Of a stretch of 64,000 nucleotides of DNA, positions 1 through 10,154 are shown one piece after another (the first letter of the stretch is position 1; each line of letters opens with the position of its first letter). The position numbers and the translations under genes are program-made. The notes under the pieces were generated by a model, which worked only from the letters and a program-made list of their open reading frames with translations, was not told the DNA's origin and ran no database searches. Source of the stretch: Agrobacterium tumefaciens str. B6 (GTDB lineage Bacteria > Pseudomonadota > Alphaproteobacteria > Rhizobiales > Rhizobiaceae); the NCBI RefSeq assembly GCF_001541315.1, contig NZ_LMVK01000001.1, positions 186,001 through 250,000 of the forward strand, read 5' to 3'.

Positions 1-300
1 GGCTTCACCGAGGCGGCCCATGATGACGGCAAGCTTTCGGGTCGCGGTTCTCCGGTAAAGCGGGGTCTGGCCTCGGGCATCATGACGGCCATCGGCGGTC
101 TCGGCCATGCCTTACCCTATCTCATCCCGCATTTCTGGACAGCAACGGCGATTGCGGCCGTCGTCGTTTTCGTGGAACTCTGGGCCATCGCCTTCATTCA
201 GAACCGCTTCATGGAAACGCCGTTCCTGCGCGCGGTGTTTCAGGTGGTCCTCGGCGGCTCATTGGTGCTGGCGGCCGGCATTATCATCGGCAACGGATGA
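1..300 (+). CDS. mbfA: MbfA-type membrane ferritin/iron exporter, C-terminal part
   Basis: Partial gene: the frame is open from base 1 and stops with TGA at 298-300. The visible 99 residues hold two hydrophobic segments (around LPYLIPHFWTATAIAAVVV and the VFQVVLGGSLVLAAGIIIG end), the layout of the C-terminal VIT1/CCC1-like transport domain. In Agrobacterium and Bradyrhizobium MbfA, an N-terminal ferritin-like (erythrin) domain is fused to this membrane domain, and the protein exports iron from the cytoplasm under Irr control. The ferritin part and promoter lie outside the window, so the assignment rests on the C-terminal sequence alone. A plain VIT-family transporter is the alternative. Confidence 0.7.
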   Translation, partial: GFTEAAHDDGKLSGRGSPVKRGLASGIMTAIGGLGHALPYLIPHFWTATAIAAVVVFVELWAIAFIQNRFMETPFLRAVFQVVLGGSLVLAAGIIIGNG

Positions 301-329
301 AAAAAGAAAGAGCCCGCGATGGCGGGCTC
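301..329 (-). terminator. Intrinsic terminator of the BTLCP protease gene
   Basis: GAGCCCGC (310-317), loop GATG, GCGGGCTC (322-329) form a perfect 8-bp hairpin. Read on the minus strand it is followed by a T-rich run (complement of the A-run 301-309), so it ends transcription of the minus-strand gene at 357. On the plus strand no T-run follows, so it is weaker for mbfA. Confidence 0.85.
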
Positions 330-356
330 TCAATCTGTCAAACGTGGAGCCAAGCG

Positions 357-971
357 TCAGCGCAATGCGCCAACCAGAACGTCGCGACCATCTTCGATGG
401 AGACCCAACGGCCCGTATTGAAGGACGCCTGCCGCTTCAGATAGGTATAGTTGGTGTCGGTCCAGAGCTTCACATCGTCGGTGAGGTTGTCGAGAATATA
501 GTCGCCATCAGTGGTGCGAAGCGTCAGCACCGCATGGCCTTCACCATCCGGTTTACGCACGACGGTGATCAGCAGATCGGCAACGGAAAAACCGCGCTCG
601 ACCAGTTTCTTGCGCTTCAGCAGCACGAAATCTTCGCAGTCACCGGCGGTCGTCGGATATTCCCAGACTTCGTCCTTGCCGTAGATTTCCTGGTCGGTCA
701 TCGCCACGATCGTGGTGTTGACGGACGTATTAACCTCGCGAATGACATCCCAGCCATAATCTGTGACGCGCGGGGGCGGTGTCGCCTTGCTGCGAATATT
801 GCATTCGTCGGCGTATTTCTGACAGAACTCGTAATGTCCGATCGGCTGGGACGTGATCCCGCCCGTCACCATGGAAGGGCTTCCTTTGATTTCCGCCATG
901 GCGGAGGCAGCAGTCATTAGCCCGGCAGCAACTGCAAACAGCAGAGCACGCGCCAGCGGTGCGTTCATCAT
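357..971 (-). CDS. Transglutaminase-like cysteine peptidase (BTLCP family), periplasmic
   Basis: 204 residues. The N-terminus (LARALLFAVAAGLMTAASAMA) is a signal peptide with a likely AxA cleavage near residue 26, so the mature protein should act in the periplasm. The catalytic triad of bacterial transglutaminase-like cysteine peptidases is visible: Cys112 in AGDCEDF, His146 in GHAVL and Asp161 in YILDN. Family members include LapG, which cleaves a surface adhesin under c-di-GMP control, but no LapD partner is seen here, so the substrate is unknown. Two adjacent ATG codons (971 and 968) can start it; a purine-rich GGGACGGG lies upstream. It is a single-gene unit ending at its own terminator. 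Confidence 0.85.
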   Translation of the reverse strand: MMNAPLARALLFAVAAGLMTAASAMAEIKGSPSMVTGGITSQPIGHYEFCQKYADECNIRSKATPPPRVTDYGWDVIREVNTSVNTTIVAMTDQEIYGKDEVWEYPTTAGDCEDFVLLKRKKLVERGFSVADLLITVVRKPDGEGHAVLTLRTTDGDYILDNLTDDVKLWTDTNYTYLKRQASFNTGRWVSIEDGRDVLVGALR

Positions 972-1089
972 GAAACCCGTCCCTTAATTCTTAACGAAAA
1001 GTTAAGAGGGATAGGGGGTTTGAGTCAATCTCTAGCAATCGGCGATGCGCAAGACTCGTTGAATATGGTTAAGAGCGTTGCGCAAATGC

Positions 1090-1878
1090 CTATATTGCAA
1101 GGGCTTTGATGGTCGCGAGCATCCGCTCGATATCCTGCGGCCTGGAAAGCCGGTGGTCGCCATCGCGGATCAGCGTCAGCACCACATCGTCGGCGGGAAG
1201 ATGTTCGATGAGCTTCAGAGCATGCTGATAGGGAACATCGGGGTCGCGCATGCCCTGCAGAACATGAACCGGGCAGCCGGTCGTGATGATGCCGGTGAGC
1301 ACCCGGTTCTGCTTTCCGTCTTCCATCAGCGCGCGGGTGAAGATGTTGGGCTGGGGGCTATACTCCGAATGTTCCTCGAAGTAACCCCGTTCTGCGAGAG
1401 AGGTCCTTTCCGCATCCGACAGGCTGGGCTCTATCAGTTCCTGCGTGAAATCCGGCGCAGGCGCAATGAGAACCAGACCGGCGACGGAGGGCGCGCCACC
1501 CGCCTTGCGCAGCTCCTCGACCATGCGCAACGCAATCCACCCGCCCATCGACGAGCCGACGAGAACGACACGCGACGGCGCCTTTGCACGCACCACCGCA
1601 AGTGCCTCTTCGAGCCATCTCGAGATCGTGCCTTTGTTGAAATCACCGCCGGAAGCCCCGTGCCCGGAATAATCGAGCCGCAGGCAGGCAAGGCCGTTTT
1701 CCGCTGCAAAACGATCGAGCTCAACCGCCTTGGTTCCCGTCATGTCGGAGCGATAGCCGCCGAGCCAGACGAGCGTTGGTGCGTTCGGCTGGGATGTTGG
1801 GGAGCGATGGAGGAAAGCGATGTTGCGGGCGTCGTCACCCGCTCCTATATGCAGGAATTCAGCAGCTTGTTCGGTCAT
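1090..1878 (-). CDS. Alpha/beta hydrolase
   Basis: 262 residues from the chosen ATG (1876-1878), preceded by AGGAG twelve bases upstream. An upstream in-frame codon at 1908 has no Shine-Dalgarno. The alpha/beta hydrolase fold is supported by the nucleophile elbow GSSMGG (Ser110), an oxyanion-hole region near LGGYRSDM, an acid candidate at RDPD (212-214) and His242 in DGDHRL. Gly-Ser-Ser-Met-Gly with a small cap resembles the ABHD10/palmitoyl-esterase-like group, but the substrate cannot be told. No signal peptide, so probably cytoplasmic. It is divergent from infC and transcribed alone. Confidence 0.8.
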   Translation of the reverse strand: MTEQAAEFLHIGAGDDARNIAFLHRSPTSQPNAPTLVWLGGYRSDMTGTKAVELDRFAAENGLACLRLDYSGHGASGGDFNKGTISRWLEEALAVVRAKAPSRVVLVGSSMGGWIALRMVEELRKAGGAPSVAGLVLIAPAPDFTQELIEPSLSDAERTSLAERGYFEEHSEYSPQPNIFTRALMEDGKQNRVLTGIITTGCPVHVLQGMRDPDVPYQHALKLIEHLPADDVVLTLIRDGDHRLSRPQDIERMLATIKALAI

Positions 1879-2065
1879 GTATATGCAATTCTCCTGATTT
1901 TCGTGCAATATCGGCGGCGTATTTGCAAAAACCGTGGCAACAGGTGATCTTTTCGGGCAGATATGCTATTGACTTCGCCACGGCAATAACGACATTTCCG
2001 CCGCTTGTACCAAACAAGCTGTTTTTTGCTGACGTGATCCAGAAACAGATCAGGAGAATACGACC

Positions 2066-2602
2066 ATTCGCAGACCTTTCAAAGCCGATGCCCCCGTCAA
2101 GGAGGGCCCGCGCTCCAACCGGGAAATTCGGGTTCCCAGAGTTCAGCTTATTGATGAAGAGGGCCAGAACCTCGGTAGCATGCCGACGGATCAGGCTTTG
2201 AAAATGGCGGAAGAGGCCGGTCTCGATCTCGTCGAGATTTCGCCGAACGCTGAACCGCCGGTATGCAAGATCCTCGATCTCGGCAAGCTTAAGTACTCGA
2301 CCCAGAAAAAGGCCGCTGAAGCGCGCAAGAAACAGAAGATCGTCGAAGTTAAAGAAATCAAGATGCGCCCGAACATCGACACGCATGACTATGACGTGAA
2401 GATGAAGGCGATGGGCCGTTTCTTTGATGATGGCGACAAGGTGAAGGTAACGCTGAAGTTCCGCGGCCGCGAAATGGCCCACCAGGAACTCGGCATGAAG
2501 CTTCTCCTCCAGGTGAAGGAAGACACCCAGGCGATTGCCAAGGTTGAAGCCGAGCCGAAGCTGGAAGGCCGTCAGATGATGATGGTTCTCGCACCGAAAT
2601 AA
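2066..2602 (+). CDS. infC: Translation initiation factor IF-3
   Basis: 178 residues starting at the rare codon ATT (2066-2068). CAGGAG lies nine bases upstream and the family's N-terminus ([20 protein letters not shown], then [11 protein letters not shown]) reads in frame only from here. The first ATG (2180) would delete the start of the N-terminal domain. The N-domain (residues 15-85) carries [18 protein letters not shown]; the C-domain follows a Lys-rich linker and ends [10 protein letters not shown]-3 binds the 30S subunit, checks start-codon/initiator-tRNA pairing and prevents premature 50S joining. Rare AUU starts let IF-3 repress its own translation in other bacteria. It is followed by rpmI and rplT, the conserved order. 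Confidence 0.97.
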   Translation: MRRPFKADAPVKEGPRSNREIRVPRVQLIDEEGQNLGSMPTDQALKMAEEAGLDLVEISPNAEPPVCKILDLGKLKYSTQKKAAEARKKQKIVEVKEIKMRPNIDTHDYDVKMKAMGRFFDDGDKVKVTLKFRGREMAHQELGMKLLLQVKEDTQAIAKVEAEPKLEGRQMMMVLAPK

Positions 2603-2639
2603 TCTTTTTACGCGTTCACATCACTGGCGCGTATCCCAC

Positions 2640-2674
2640 CGCAAGGGGAAATTCTCATTCCCCGTTGCGCTTTT
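2640..2674 (+). terminator. Hairpin with T-run between infC and rpmI
   Basis: CGCAAGGGGAA (2640-2650) pairs with TTCCCCGTTGCG (2658-2669), one bulged base, followed by CTTTT. This looks like an intrinsic terminator or attenuator 38 bases after infC. It could partly separate infC from the ribosomal protein genes. Confidence 0.6.
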
Positions 2675-2702
2675 AGCCGACTGCGGTTATAAGCGCGCGT
2701 CC

Positions 2703-2734
2703 GAACGGTCCGGCAGGGCATGCCGTGGCCGTTC
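2703..2734 (+). promoter_or_regulatory. Structured leader hairpin upstream of rpmI
   Basis: GAACGG (2703-2708) pairs with CCGTTC (2729-2734), and inside it CGGCA (2711-2715) pairs with TGCCG (2721-2725) around GGGCA. No T-run follows, so it is more likely a leader structure than a terminator. In other bacteria the rpmI-rplT mRNA leader binds L20 for autogenous control; that role here is inference. Confidence 0.4.
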
Positions 2735-2792
2735 CTGAATAGCTTGAAATAGGCCTCGTCTGCCTGTTTCGATACAAAAACGGAGTAGCAAA

Positions 2793-2996
2793 ATGCCCAA
2801 GATGAAGACGAAGTCCGCTGCAAAGAAGCGGTTCAAGATCACCGCCACCGGCAAGGTTGTTGCAGCCGCCGCCGGTAAGCGCCACGGCATGATCAAGCGT
2901 ACCAACAAGTTCATTCGCGACGCGCGTGGAACCATGGTTCTCGCCGAAGCTGACGGCAAGAAAGTCGTCAAGAACTACCTGCCGAACGGTCTCTGA
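2793..2996 (+). CDS. rpmI: Large-subunit ribosomal protein L35 (bL35)
   Basis: 67 residues, very basic, starting [15 protein letters not shown] and containing [18 protein letters not shown], which are signatures of bL35. GGAG sits seven bases before the ATG. bL35 is a small component of the 50S subunit. The gene is 40 bases upstream of rplT and downstream of infC in the standard bacterial order, so it is very probably co-transcribed with rplT. The 190-base gap to infC contains two hairpins that may carry regulation. Confidence 0.97.
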   Translation: MPKMKTKSAAKKRFKITATGKVVAAAAGKRHGMIKRTNKFIRDARGTMVLAEADGKKVVKNYLPNGL

Positions 2997-3036
2997 GACT
3001 TTTCCGCACTTTTGGACACTTTAAGGAGATCATGAC

Positions 3037-3441
3037 ATGGCACGCGTAAAACGTGGCGTAACTTCCCGCGCCAAGCACACCAAGACACTCAAGGCAGCCA
3101 AGGGCTTCTACGGCCGCCGCAAGAACACCATCCGCGCAGCAAAGGCTGCCGTGGATCGTTCCAAGCAGTACGCTTACCGCGACCGCAAGGTCAACAAGCG
3201 CAACTTCCGCGCTCTGTGGATCCAGCGTATCAACGCTGCTGTTCGCGAATTCGGCCTGACCTATGGCCGCTTCATCGACGGCCTGAACAAGGCTGGCATC
3301 GAAGTCGACCGCAAGGTTCTGTCCGACATGGCTATCCATGAGCCGGCAGCATTCGGCGCGCTCGTCGAAGCAGCGAAGAAGGCGCTTGAGTACCTCAAGG
3401 ATGCTGGTACGACCAACGAGTTTGAAACCGCTGTAAAGTAA
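3037..3441 (+). CDS. rplT: Large-subunit ribosomal protein L20 (bL20)
   Basis: 134 residues, starting [19 protein letters not shown] with the basic N-terminal extension and the conserved [34 protein letters not shown] and YGRFIDGL stretches. AAGGAG lies eight bases before the ATG. bL20 binds 23S rRNA early in 50S assembly and in several bacteria represses translation of the rpmI-rplT mRNA. A strong terminator follows 30 bases after the stop codon, ending the cluster. The C-terminus is about 15 residues longer than in E. coli, as usual in Rhizobiales. Confidence 0.97.
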   Translation: MARVKRGVTSRAKHTKTLKAAKGFYGRRKNTIRAAKAAVDRSKQYAYRDRKVNKRNFRALWIQRINAAVREFGLTYGRFIDGLNKAGIEVDRKVLSDMAIHEPAAFGALVEAAKKALEYLKDAGTTNEFETAVK

Positions 3442-3471
3442 TTACGGCGCGGACAATCTGTTGTTCATTTG

Positions 3472-3510
3472 AAACCCGCGCCGGTCCTCCGGCGCGGGTT
3501 TTCGTTTTTT
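3472..3510 (+). terminator. Intrinsic terminator after rplT
   Basis: AAACCCGCGCCGG (3472-3484), loop TCCT, CCGGCGCGGGTTT (3489-3501): a perfect 13-bp stem followed by TCG and six T. It ends the infC-rpmI-rplT unit and abuts the next reading frame. Confidence 0.95.
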
Positions 3511-4495
3511 GGAATTCACGGCAGTTTCGGCAGAAGTGCGTAACGCTTTTGCGCCGAGGTTGCCAAAAGGGTGGGGCATCCGGCTTTTGGCCGGCAGGCT
3601 CCATTGGGGGCAGAAAATGCTGGTTGCCGCAAGCGACGCGGAAAAGGCGAAGGGTTTCCACGTCCATCTGGAAGATAGCGATATCGCAGCCTTGATGCGG
3701 GCTTTGCTTAAAAGCGAGCGCCGTGTGCAGAAACTCGAACTTTCTTCGACGACCGTCTGGATCAAGCGCCAAGGCACGGAAACGCCGTCCTGGTGGATAA
3801 AGTTGCAGACCTTTCTCGCAAAGCTGCTCCCCTACACTTTTATGCGCCCGTCGCCGCCGCTCGATGGCGCCGGCCTGATGCGCCGTGAACTCGAAACGCT
3901 GCAGGCCTTCAAGGTCCGTGGTTTTCCGGTTCCGCCCATCATCTATTCTTCGCTGACGGCCGTTGTCCTGGGGGATGTCGGTCCCACCATCATGGAACGC
4001 ATGGACACGATAAAGACCGCGATGCCGGCGGAGCATGACGCCCTGCTGGTAAAATCCGCCGAGGCGCTCGGCGAACTGCATGCAGCAGGTCTTTGCCATG
4101 GACGTCCGCATGTGCGTGACTTCTTTCTCGCAGACGGCCGTGTCGGTTTCATGGATTTCGAGGAACGCCCGCAGGACGTCATGCCGCTTGAGACGGCGCA
4201 GGCCCGCGATATCTGGCTGCTGTTTCTGCAGGTCGCGACACGCGCCTGCGATGCGCCGAAAACCTGTGATGCCGCCTTTGCCCGCTGGCGCGAAAACGCC
4301 CCGTCCCGGGCGCTGGAAGAATTGTGCCGTCTGACTGGCATTCTGGGGCGTTTTTTACCGGTTGCCCGGTTGATCGGGCGCGTGCGGATGGGTAGTGATC
4401 TGCGACGCTTTATCATGGCGACCGACTATTTGATGAATGCTGTGAACCCCGAAGCCGCTGTTAAAAATACCGGCAAGGCAGGAAAAGATGACTGA
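3509..4495 (+). CDS. Kinase-fold protein (lipopolysaccharide-kinase-like), catalytic loop altered
   Basis: Up to 328 residues. The layout is a protein-kinase-like fold as in the Kdo/WaaP and RIO groups: a Lys in VWIKRQ (86-87), a Glu in RRELETL (127), a catalytic-loop-like [10 protein letters not shown] (198-206) and a DFG-equivalent FMDFE (Asp216). The usual HGD(x)nN loop is changed: Asp of HGD is Arg, and Asp204 stands near the Asn position. The start is uncertain: TTG at 3509 touches the rplT terminator's T-run, GTG at 3536 is in frame, and ATG at 3617 follows GGGGGC. It overlaps pheS by 8 bases, so translation is probably coupled. The substrate is unknown; databases may carry it under misleading names. 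Confidence 0.6.
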   Translation: MEFTAVSAEVRNAFAPRLPKGWGIRLLAGRLHWGQKMLVAASDAEKAKGFHVHLEDSDIAALMRALLKSERRVQKLELSSTTVWIKRQGTETPSWWIKLQTFLAKLLPYTFMRPSPPLDGAGLMRRELETLQAFKVRGFPVPPIIYSSLTAVVLGDVGPTIMERMDTIKTAMPAEHDALLVKSAEALGELHAAGLCHGRPHVRDFFLADGRVGFMDFEERPQDVMPLETAQARDIWLLFLQVATRACDAPKTCDAAFARWRENAPSRALEELCRLTGILGRFLPVARLIGRVRMGSDLRRFIMATDYLMNAVNPEAAVKNTGKAGKDD

Positions 4496-5570
4496 ACTTG
4501 ATACCTTGAAATCGCAATTGATGTCGGAGATCGCCACTGCTGCCGATGAGCCGGCCATCGAGGCCGTGCGTGTTTCCGCACTTGGCAAGAAAGGCTCGGT
4601 TTCGGAGCTTCTGAAGACGCTTGGCAGCATGACGCCGGAAGAGCGCCAGACCCGCGGCGCGGCCATCAACCAGCTCAAGACCGAAATCACCGACCTCATC
4701 GGCGAGCGCAAGAACGCGCTGAAGGACGCCGCCATTACCGCCCGGCTGAAAGCGGAAACGGTGGATGTCAGCCTGCCGGTTCGTCAGTCTCCGGCCGAGC
4801 GCGGTCGCATTCATCCCATAAGCCAGATCGTCGATGAAATTACTGCCATCTTCGCGGATATGGGGTTCTCGATCGCCGAAGGTCCTGACATCGAGACCGA
4901 CTATTACAACTTCACGGCGCTGAATTTCCCCGAAGGCCATCCGGCCCGCGAAATGCACGACACCTTCTTCTTCCAGCCGGATGAAAACGGCGAGCGCAAG
5001 GTGCTGCGCACCCACACCTCGCCGGTGCAGATCCGCACCATGGAAAGTCAGAAGCCGCCGATCCGCATCGTCATTCCCGGGAAGACCTATCGTCAGGACT
5101 CCGACGCGACCCATTCGCCGATGTTCCATCAGGTCGAAGGCCTTGTCATCGACAAGAAGGCGCATGTCGGCAATCTGCGCTGGATTCTCGAAGAATTCTG
5201 CAAGACCTTCTTCGAGGTCGACAGTGTCGTCATGCGCTTTCGCCCGTCGTTCTTCCCCTTCACGGAGCCGAGCTTCGAGGTGGATATCCAGTGCGACCGT
5301 TCCGGCCCCATCGTCAAGTTCGGCGAAGGCAAGGACTGGATGGAAATCCTCGGCTGCGGCATGGTGCACCCGAACGTGCTGCGCGCCGGTGGGCTGGACC
5401 CGGATGAATATCAGGGCTTTGCCTGGGGCATGGGCCTCGACCGCATCGCCATGCTGAAATACGGCATGCCGGACCTGCGCGATTTCTTCAACGCCGATGT
5501 CCGCTGGATGAACCATTACGGCTTCCGCCCGCTCGACATGCCGACGCTGTTCGGCGGTTTGAGCGTTTAA
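4488..5570 (+). CDS. pheS: Phenylalanine--tRNA ligase alpha subunit
   Basis: 360 residues. The N-terminal coiled-coil arm (about 1-85) binds tRNA-Phe and is followed by the class II catalytic core: motif 2 in [19 protein letters not shown] and motif 3 in [13 protein letters not shown] near residue 320. With the beta subunit it forms the cytoplasmic alpha2beta2 enzyme that charges tRNA-Phe. The ATG lies inside the end of the kinase-fold gene (overlap 4488-4495) behind GGCAAGGCAGGAAAAG, a good ribosome site. pheT follows after 24 bases. Confidence 0.98.
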   Translation: MTELDTLKSQLMSEIATAADEPAIEAVRVSALGKKGSVSELLKTLGSMTPEERQTRGAAINQLKTEITDLIGERKNALKDAAITARLKAETVDVSLPVRQSPAERGRIHPISQIVDEITAIFADMGFSIAEGPDIETDYYNFTALNFPEGHPAREMHDTFFFQPDENGERKVLRTHTSPVQIRTMESQKPPIRIVIPGKTYRQDSDATHSPMFHQVEGLVIDKKAHVGNLRWILEEFCKTFFEVDSVVMRFRPSFFPFTEPSFEVDIQCDRSGPIVKFGEGKDWMEILGCGMVHPNVLRAGGLDPDEYQGFAWGMGLDRIAMLKYGMPDLRDFFNADVRWMNHYGFRPLDMPTLFGGLSV

Positions 5571-5594
5571 TCCGGTTAGCCAAGGAGCAAAGAC

Positions 5595-8018
5595 ATGAAA
5601 TTCACTCTTTCCTGGCTGAAAGAGCATCTCGAAACGGATGCGACGCTGGACGAGATTTGCGAGCGGCTGACGGCGATTGGCCTCGAGGTCGAGGACGTCG
5701 ATGACAAGGCGGCCTACAAGCCATTCGTCATCGCCAAGGTCGTTTCCGCTGAAAAACATCCGGAGGCCGACCGCCTCAAGGTGCTGATGGTGGATGCTGG
5801 TGACGGCAAGCCGGTGCAGATCGTCTGCGGCGCGCCGAATGCACGCGCCGGCCTCGTTGGTGCGCTCGCTCGTCCCGGCATGTATGTTCCGGGCATCGAT
5901 GTGACGTTGGCCGTCGGCAAGATTCGCGGCGTCGAAAGCCACGGCATGATGTGCTCCGAAAAGGAGCTCAACATTTCCGACGATCACGACGGCATCATCG
6001 ATCTGCCTGAAGATGCGCCTGTCGGCACTTCCTTCGCATCCTATGCCGGCCTCGACGATCCGATCATCGAGATCAACCTCACGCCCAACCGTCCGGACTG
6101 CACTTCGATCTACGGCATCGCCCGCGATCTCGCCGCCTCCGGTCTGGGTAAGCTGAAGACGAAGCCTGCGCCGTCCTTCAAGGTTGAAGGCGCAACCCCC
6201 GTCGATGTGAAGCTGGAACTGGATGATGCGGCGCTTTGCCCCGGCTTTTCGCTGCGCATCGTGCGCGGCGTGAAGAATGGCCCCAGCCCGAAATGGATGC
6301 AGCAGCGCCTGATGGCGATCGGCCTGCGTCCTATCAATGCTCTCGTTGATATCACCAACTACATGACCTTCGATCAGGGCCGGCCGATGCACGTCTTCGA
6401 CGCGGCCAAGGTCAAGGGCGATCTCACGGTCCGCCGTGCGAAGGATGGTGAGACGATCCTCGCGCTCGATCAGCGTGAATACAAGCTCGGCCCGAACAAT
6501 GTCGTCATTGCCGACGAAAAGGGCCTCGAGTCGATCGGCGGCATCATGGGCGGGGAGCATTCCGGCTGCGACGAAAACACCGTTGATGTGCTGATCGAGG
6601 CTGCTCTCTGGGATCCGATCAACATTGCCAAGACCGGCCGTTCGCTCGGCATCATCACCGATGCGCGTTATCGTTTCGAGCGTGGTGTCGATCCGGAATA
6701 TATGGTTCCGGGTCTGGAGCGCACCACCGAACTGGTTCTGGAACTGTGCGGCGGCGTTGCCGGCGAAGCCCGCGTCGTTGGTTATAAGGGTCATCAGCCC
6801 AAGGTCGTCGATTTCCCGCTGGCGGAAGTCAAGCGCCTGACGGGTCTGGAAGTCTCCTCGCAGGAGAGCCTCACCATTCTCAAGGGTCTTGGTTTCGGTG
6901 TCGAAGGAACGGGCGAGCGAGTCTCCGTGACCGTCCCCTCCTGGCGCCCCGATGTCGACGGCAAGGCCGATCTGGTCGAAGAAGTCATGCGCATCCATGG
7001 CGTCGACAATATCAAGCCGGAACCGCTTGAAAGCTTCGGCGCTGTCAACGGCCGTATCCTGACCACGCTGCAGATCCGCACCCGCACCGCGCGCCGTGCG
7101 CTGGCGAGCCGCGGCATGCTCGAGGCCGTCACATGGTCCTTCATCCCGGAAGCGCAGGCGAAGTTGTTCGGCGGTGGTTCGCCGGCGCTGAAACTCGCCA
7201 ACCCGATTGCGGCCGATATGTCGGATATGCGGCCCTCGCTGCTGCCCGGCCTGCTGACTGCCGCACAGCGCAATGCCGACAAGGGTTATGGTGACGTCGC
7301 GATCTTCGAGGTCTCCGGCACCTATGAGGGCGATACGCCTGATACGCAGCGCCGCGTTGCCGGCGGTGTCCGCCGTGGCACGGCCTCGCTGGCGGGCAGC
7401 GGCCGCATGTGGTCCAATGCTGTGAAAGGCGGCGGCAAGCCCGTGGATGTCTACGACGCCAAAGCCGATGCGCTGGCGGTGCTGGAAGCCTGCGGCCTGC
7501 CCATGGCCAATGTGCAGATCGAGGCCGGCGGCCCCGGCTGGTATCATCCCGGCCGCTCCGGCACCATCAAGATGGGTCCGAAGGTCGTGCTCGGTTATTT
7601 CGGCGAATTCCACCCGAAGACACTGTCCGAGCTGGATGTTTCTGGCGCCTATTGCGGTTTTGAAGTCTATCTCGACGCCATGCAGGAGCCGAAGAAGAAG
7701 GCTACCCGCACCAAGCCTGCGCTCGAGCTTTCGCCGTTCCAGGCGGTCAAGCGCGACTTCGCCTTCGTGGTCGACAAGTCTGTCGAGGCGGGAGCGATCA
7801 TCAAGGCCGCAACGAGCGCTGACCGCAAGCTGATCACCGGCGTTAATGTCTTCGATATTTTCGAAGGCGCATCGCTCGGCGAAGACCGCAAGTCGGTGGC
7901 CATCGAAGTCCAGATCCAGCCGGTCGACAAGACGCTGACCGATGAGGATTTTGAGGCGCTGACGGCCAAGATCGTCGGCAATGTCGAAAAATCGACGGGC
8001 GGCGTTCTGCGCGCCTGA
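5595..8018 (+). CDS. pheT: Phenylalanine--tRNA ligase beta subunit
   Basis: 807 residues, full length. Domains in order: N-terminal EMAP-type tRNA-binding domain (about 39-150), B3/B4 editing region (about 210-390) that hydrolyses Tyr-tRNA-Phe, B5 domain (about 400-475), the inactive synthetase-like core, and a C-terminal FDX-ACB domain (from about 710, [16 protein letters not shown]) that contacts the anticodon stem. CAAGGAG precedes the ATG. It forms one unit with pheS and ends at a strong terminator 20 bases downstream. Confidence 0.98.
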   Translation: MKFTLSWLKEHLETDATLDEICERLTAIGLEVEDVDDKAAYKPFVIAKVVSAEKHPEADRLKVLMVDAGDGKPVQIVCGAPNARAGLVGALARPGMYVPGIDVTLAVGKIRGVESHGMMCSEKELNISDDHDGIIDLPEDAPVGTSFASYAGLDDPIIEINLTPNRPDCTSIYGIARDLAASGLGKLKTKPAPSFKVEGATPVDVKLELDDAALCPGFSLRIVRGVKNGPSPKWMQQRLMAIGLRPINALVDITNYMTFDQGRPMHVFDAAKVKGDLTVRRAKDGETILALDQREYKLGPNNVVIADEKGLESIGGIMGGEHSGCDENTVDVLIEAALWDPINIAKTGRSLGIITDARYRFERGVDPEYMVPGLERTTELVLELCGGVAGEARVVGYKGHQPKVVDFPLAEVKRLTGLEVSSQESLTILKGLGFGVEGTGERVSVTVPSWRPDVDGKADLVEEVMRIHGVDNIKPEPLESFGAVNGRILTTLQIRTRTARRALASRGMLEAVTWSFIPEAQAKLFGGGSPALKLANPIAADMSDMRPSLLPGLLTAAQRNADKGYGDVAIFEVSGTYEGDTPDTQRRVAGGVRRGTASLAGSGRMWSNAVKGGGKPVDVYDAKADALAVLEACGLPMANVQIEAGGPGWYHPGRSGTIKMGPKVVLGYFGEFHPKTLSELDVSGAYCGFEVYLDAMQEPKKKATRTKPALELSPFQAVKRDFAFVVDKSVEAGAIIKAATSADRKLITGVNVFDIFEGASLGEDRKSVAIEVQIQPVDKTLTDEDFEALTAKIVGNVEKSTGGVLRA

Positions 8019-8037
8019 AAGCAGCTGACGAAATGAT

Positions 8038-8066
8038 AAAAGCCGCGGCGGTTGCCGCGGCTTTTT
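8038..8066. terminator. Bidirectional intrinsic terminator
   Basis: AAAAGCCGCGGC (8038-8049), loop GGTT, GCCGCGGCTTTTT (8054-8066). On the plus strand it is followed by more T and ends pheST; on the minus strand it follows the aldo/keto reductase stop codon at 8071 and also yields a T-run. Confidence 0.92.
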
Positions 8067-8070
8067 GTTT

Positions 8071-9069
<999 letters not shown>

Positions 9070-9245
9070 CTGCCTGTCCTTTGTCAGAGCACGCCTTGAA
9101 AGCTATCCCGCGGTTTGCGGCGGAGCATGTGTGTCCAAGACGGTTTAATATACCCTTGGGAAGTGGGTACGGGCAAAACATACTGCCCATCGGTGGTAAA
9201 AATAACCGCTGCAAATCCGCTTGGGTTGTTCTATCATTTAGAACA

Positions 9246-10154
9246 ATGAACCGTGTGCAACTCTCCCAGCTGGCCGTTCTCGCCGCCGTTGCCGAAGGCC
9301 GCAGCTTCCGCAAGGCCGCGGCCGAATTGGCCATCGCGCCTTCTGCCGTCAGCCATGCGGTCTCTTCGCTGGAGGAAAGCCTTGGCCTGCGGCTGCTTCA
9401 CCGCACCACCCGCAGCGTTTCTCCGACGGAGGAGGGTAAACTGCTGCTCGAAACGTTGGGACCGGCTCTTGCCGATATCGATACGGTCATCCAGACGCTT
9501 GCCGAGCACGGTGGAAGGCCGGCGGGTCCTCTGCGCATCACCCTGCCTCGGCTTGCGGCCGAGGATCTTATCGTGCCGCGGCTGGGTGAGTTCTTGCGGC
9601 TCTATCCCGACATATCACTTGAAATCTCAACGGATGATCGCTTCGAAGATATCGTCGCGAAAGGCTTCGATGCCGGTCTGCGGCTCGGAGAGCACCTCGA
9701 TGCGGATATGATTGCGGTGAAAGCGAGTGGTGCATGGCGCGGCGCGATTGTTGGCGCGCCCTCCTATTTCGCAGAAAACCCGCCGCCATACGATCCGAGG
9801 GATCTCATCCGTCACCGCTGCATCCGCCGGCGTTTCGCGAGCGGCCTTATCTATCGCTGGGAACTGGAGAAGAATGGCAAGCCGCTGGTGGTGGATGTAC
9901 AGGGACCGCTGATCCTGTCGGACCAGAGCCTCATTCGCCGGGCGGCAATAGATGGGGCAGGCCTTGCCTTCGTTTTCGAACAGCGCGTCGAGGACGATAT
10001 CAGGGAGGGCAGGCTCATCCGCGTGCTGGAGGATTGGTGCGCGCCCTTTGACGGTTTTTATATCTATTATCCCTCGCGCCGGCAGATGCGCCCGGCGCTG
10101 AGGGCTTTCGTGGATTTCTTCCGCTTCAGGGGTGATCAGAACTTGATGCGATAG
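9246..10154 (+). CDS. LysR-family transcriptional regulator
   Basis: 302 residues from ATG at 9246, where the typical start MNRVQLSQLAVLAAVAEGRS begins. The N-terminal winged helix-turn-helix is residues 1-60 (FRKAAAELAIAPSAVSHAVS); the rest is the periplasmic-binding-protein-like effector domain, with the LRITLPRLAAEDLIVPRL pattern of the DsdA/CrgA-like subgroup. It is divergent from the aldo/keto reductase at 9069, the usual arrangement for a LysR regulator and its target. It overlaps the convergent GNAT gene by 19 bases at its 3' end. The effector is unknown. Confidence 0.9.
   Translation: MNRVQLSQLAVLAAVAEGRSFRKAAAELAIAPSAVSHAVSSLEESLGLRLLHRTTRSVSPTEEGKLLLETLGPALADIDTVIQTLAEHGGRPAGPLRITLPRLAAEDLIVPRLGEFLRLYPDISLEISTDDRFEDIVAKGFDAGLRLGEHLDADMIAVKASGAWRGAIVGAPSYFAENPPPYDPRDLIRHRCIRRRFASGLIYRWELEKNGKPLVVDVQGPLILSDQSLIRRAAIDGAGLAFVFEQRVEDDIREGRLIRVLEDWCAPFDGFYIYYPSRRQMRPALRAFVDFFRFRGDQNLMR

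Noticed and set aside
4461-7613. Very long open frame of over 1000 codons on the minus strand
   Set aside because: It is antisense to pheS and pheT, which are certain; its His/Arg/Asp-rich sequence is typical of a GC-rich shadow frame.
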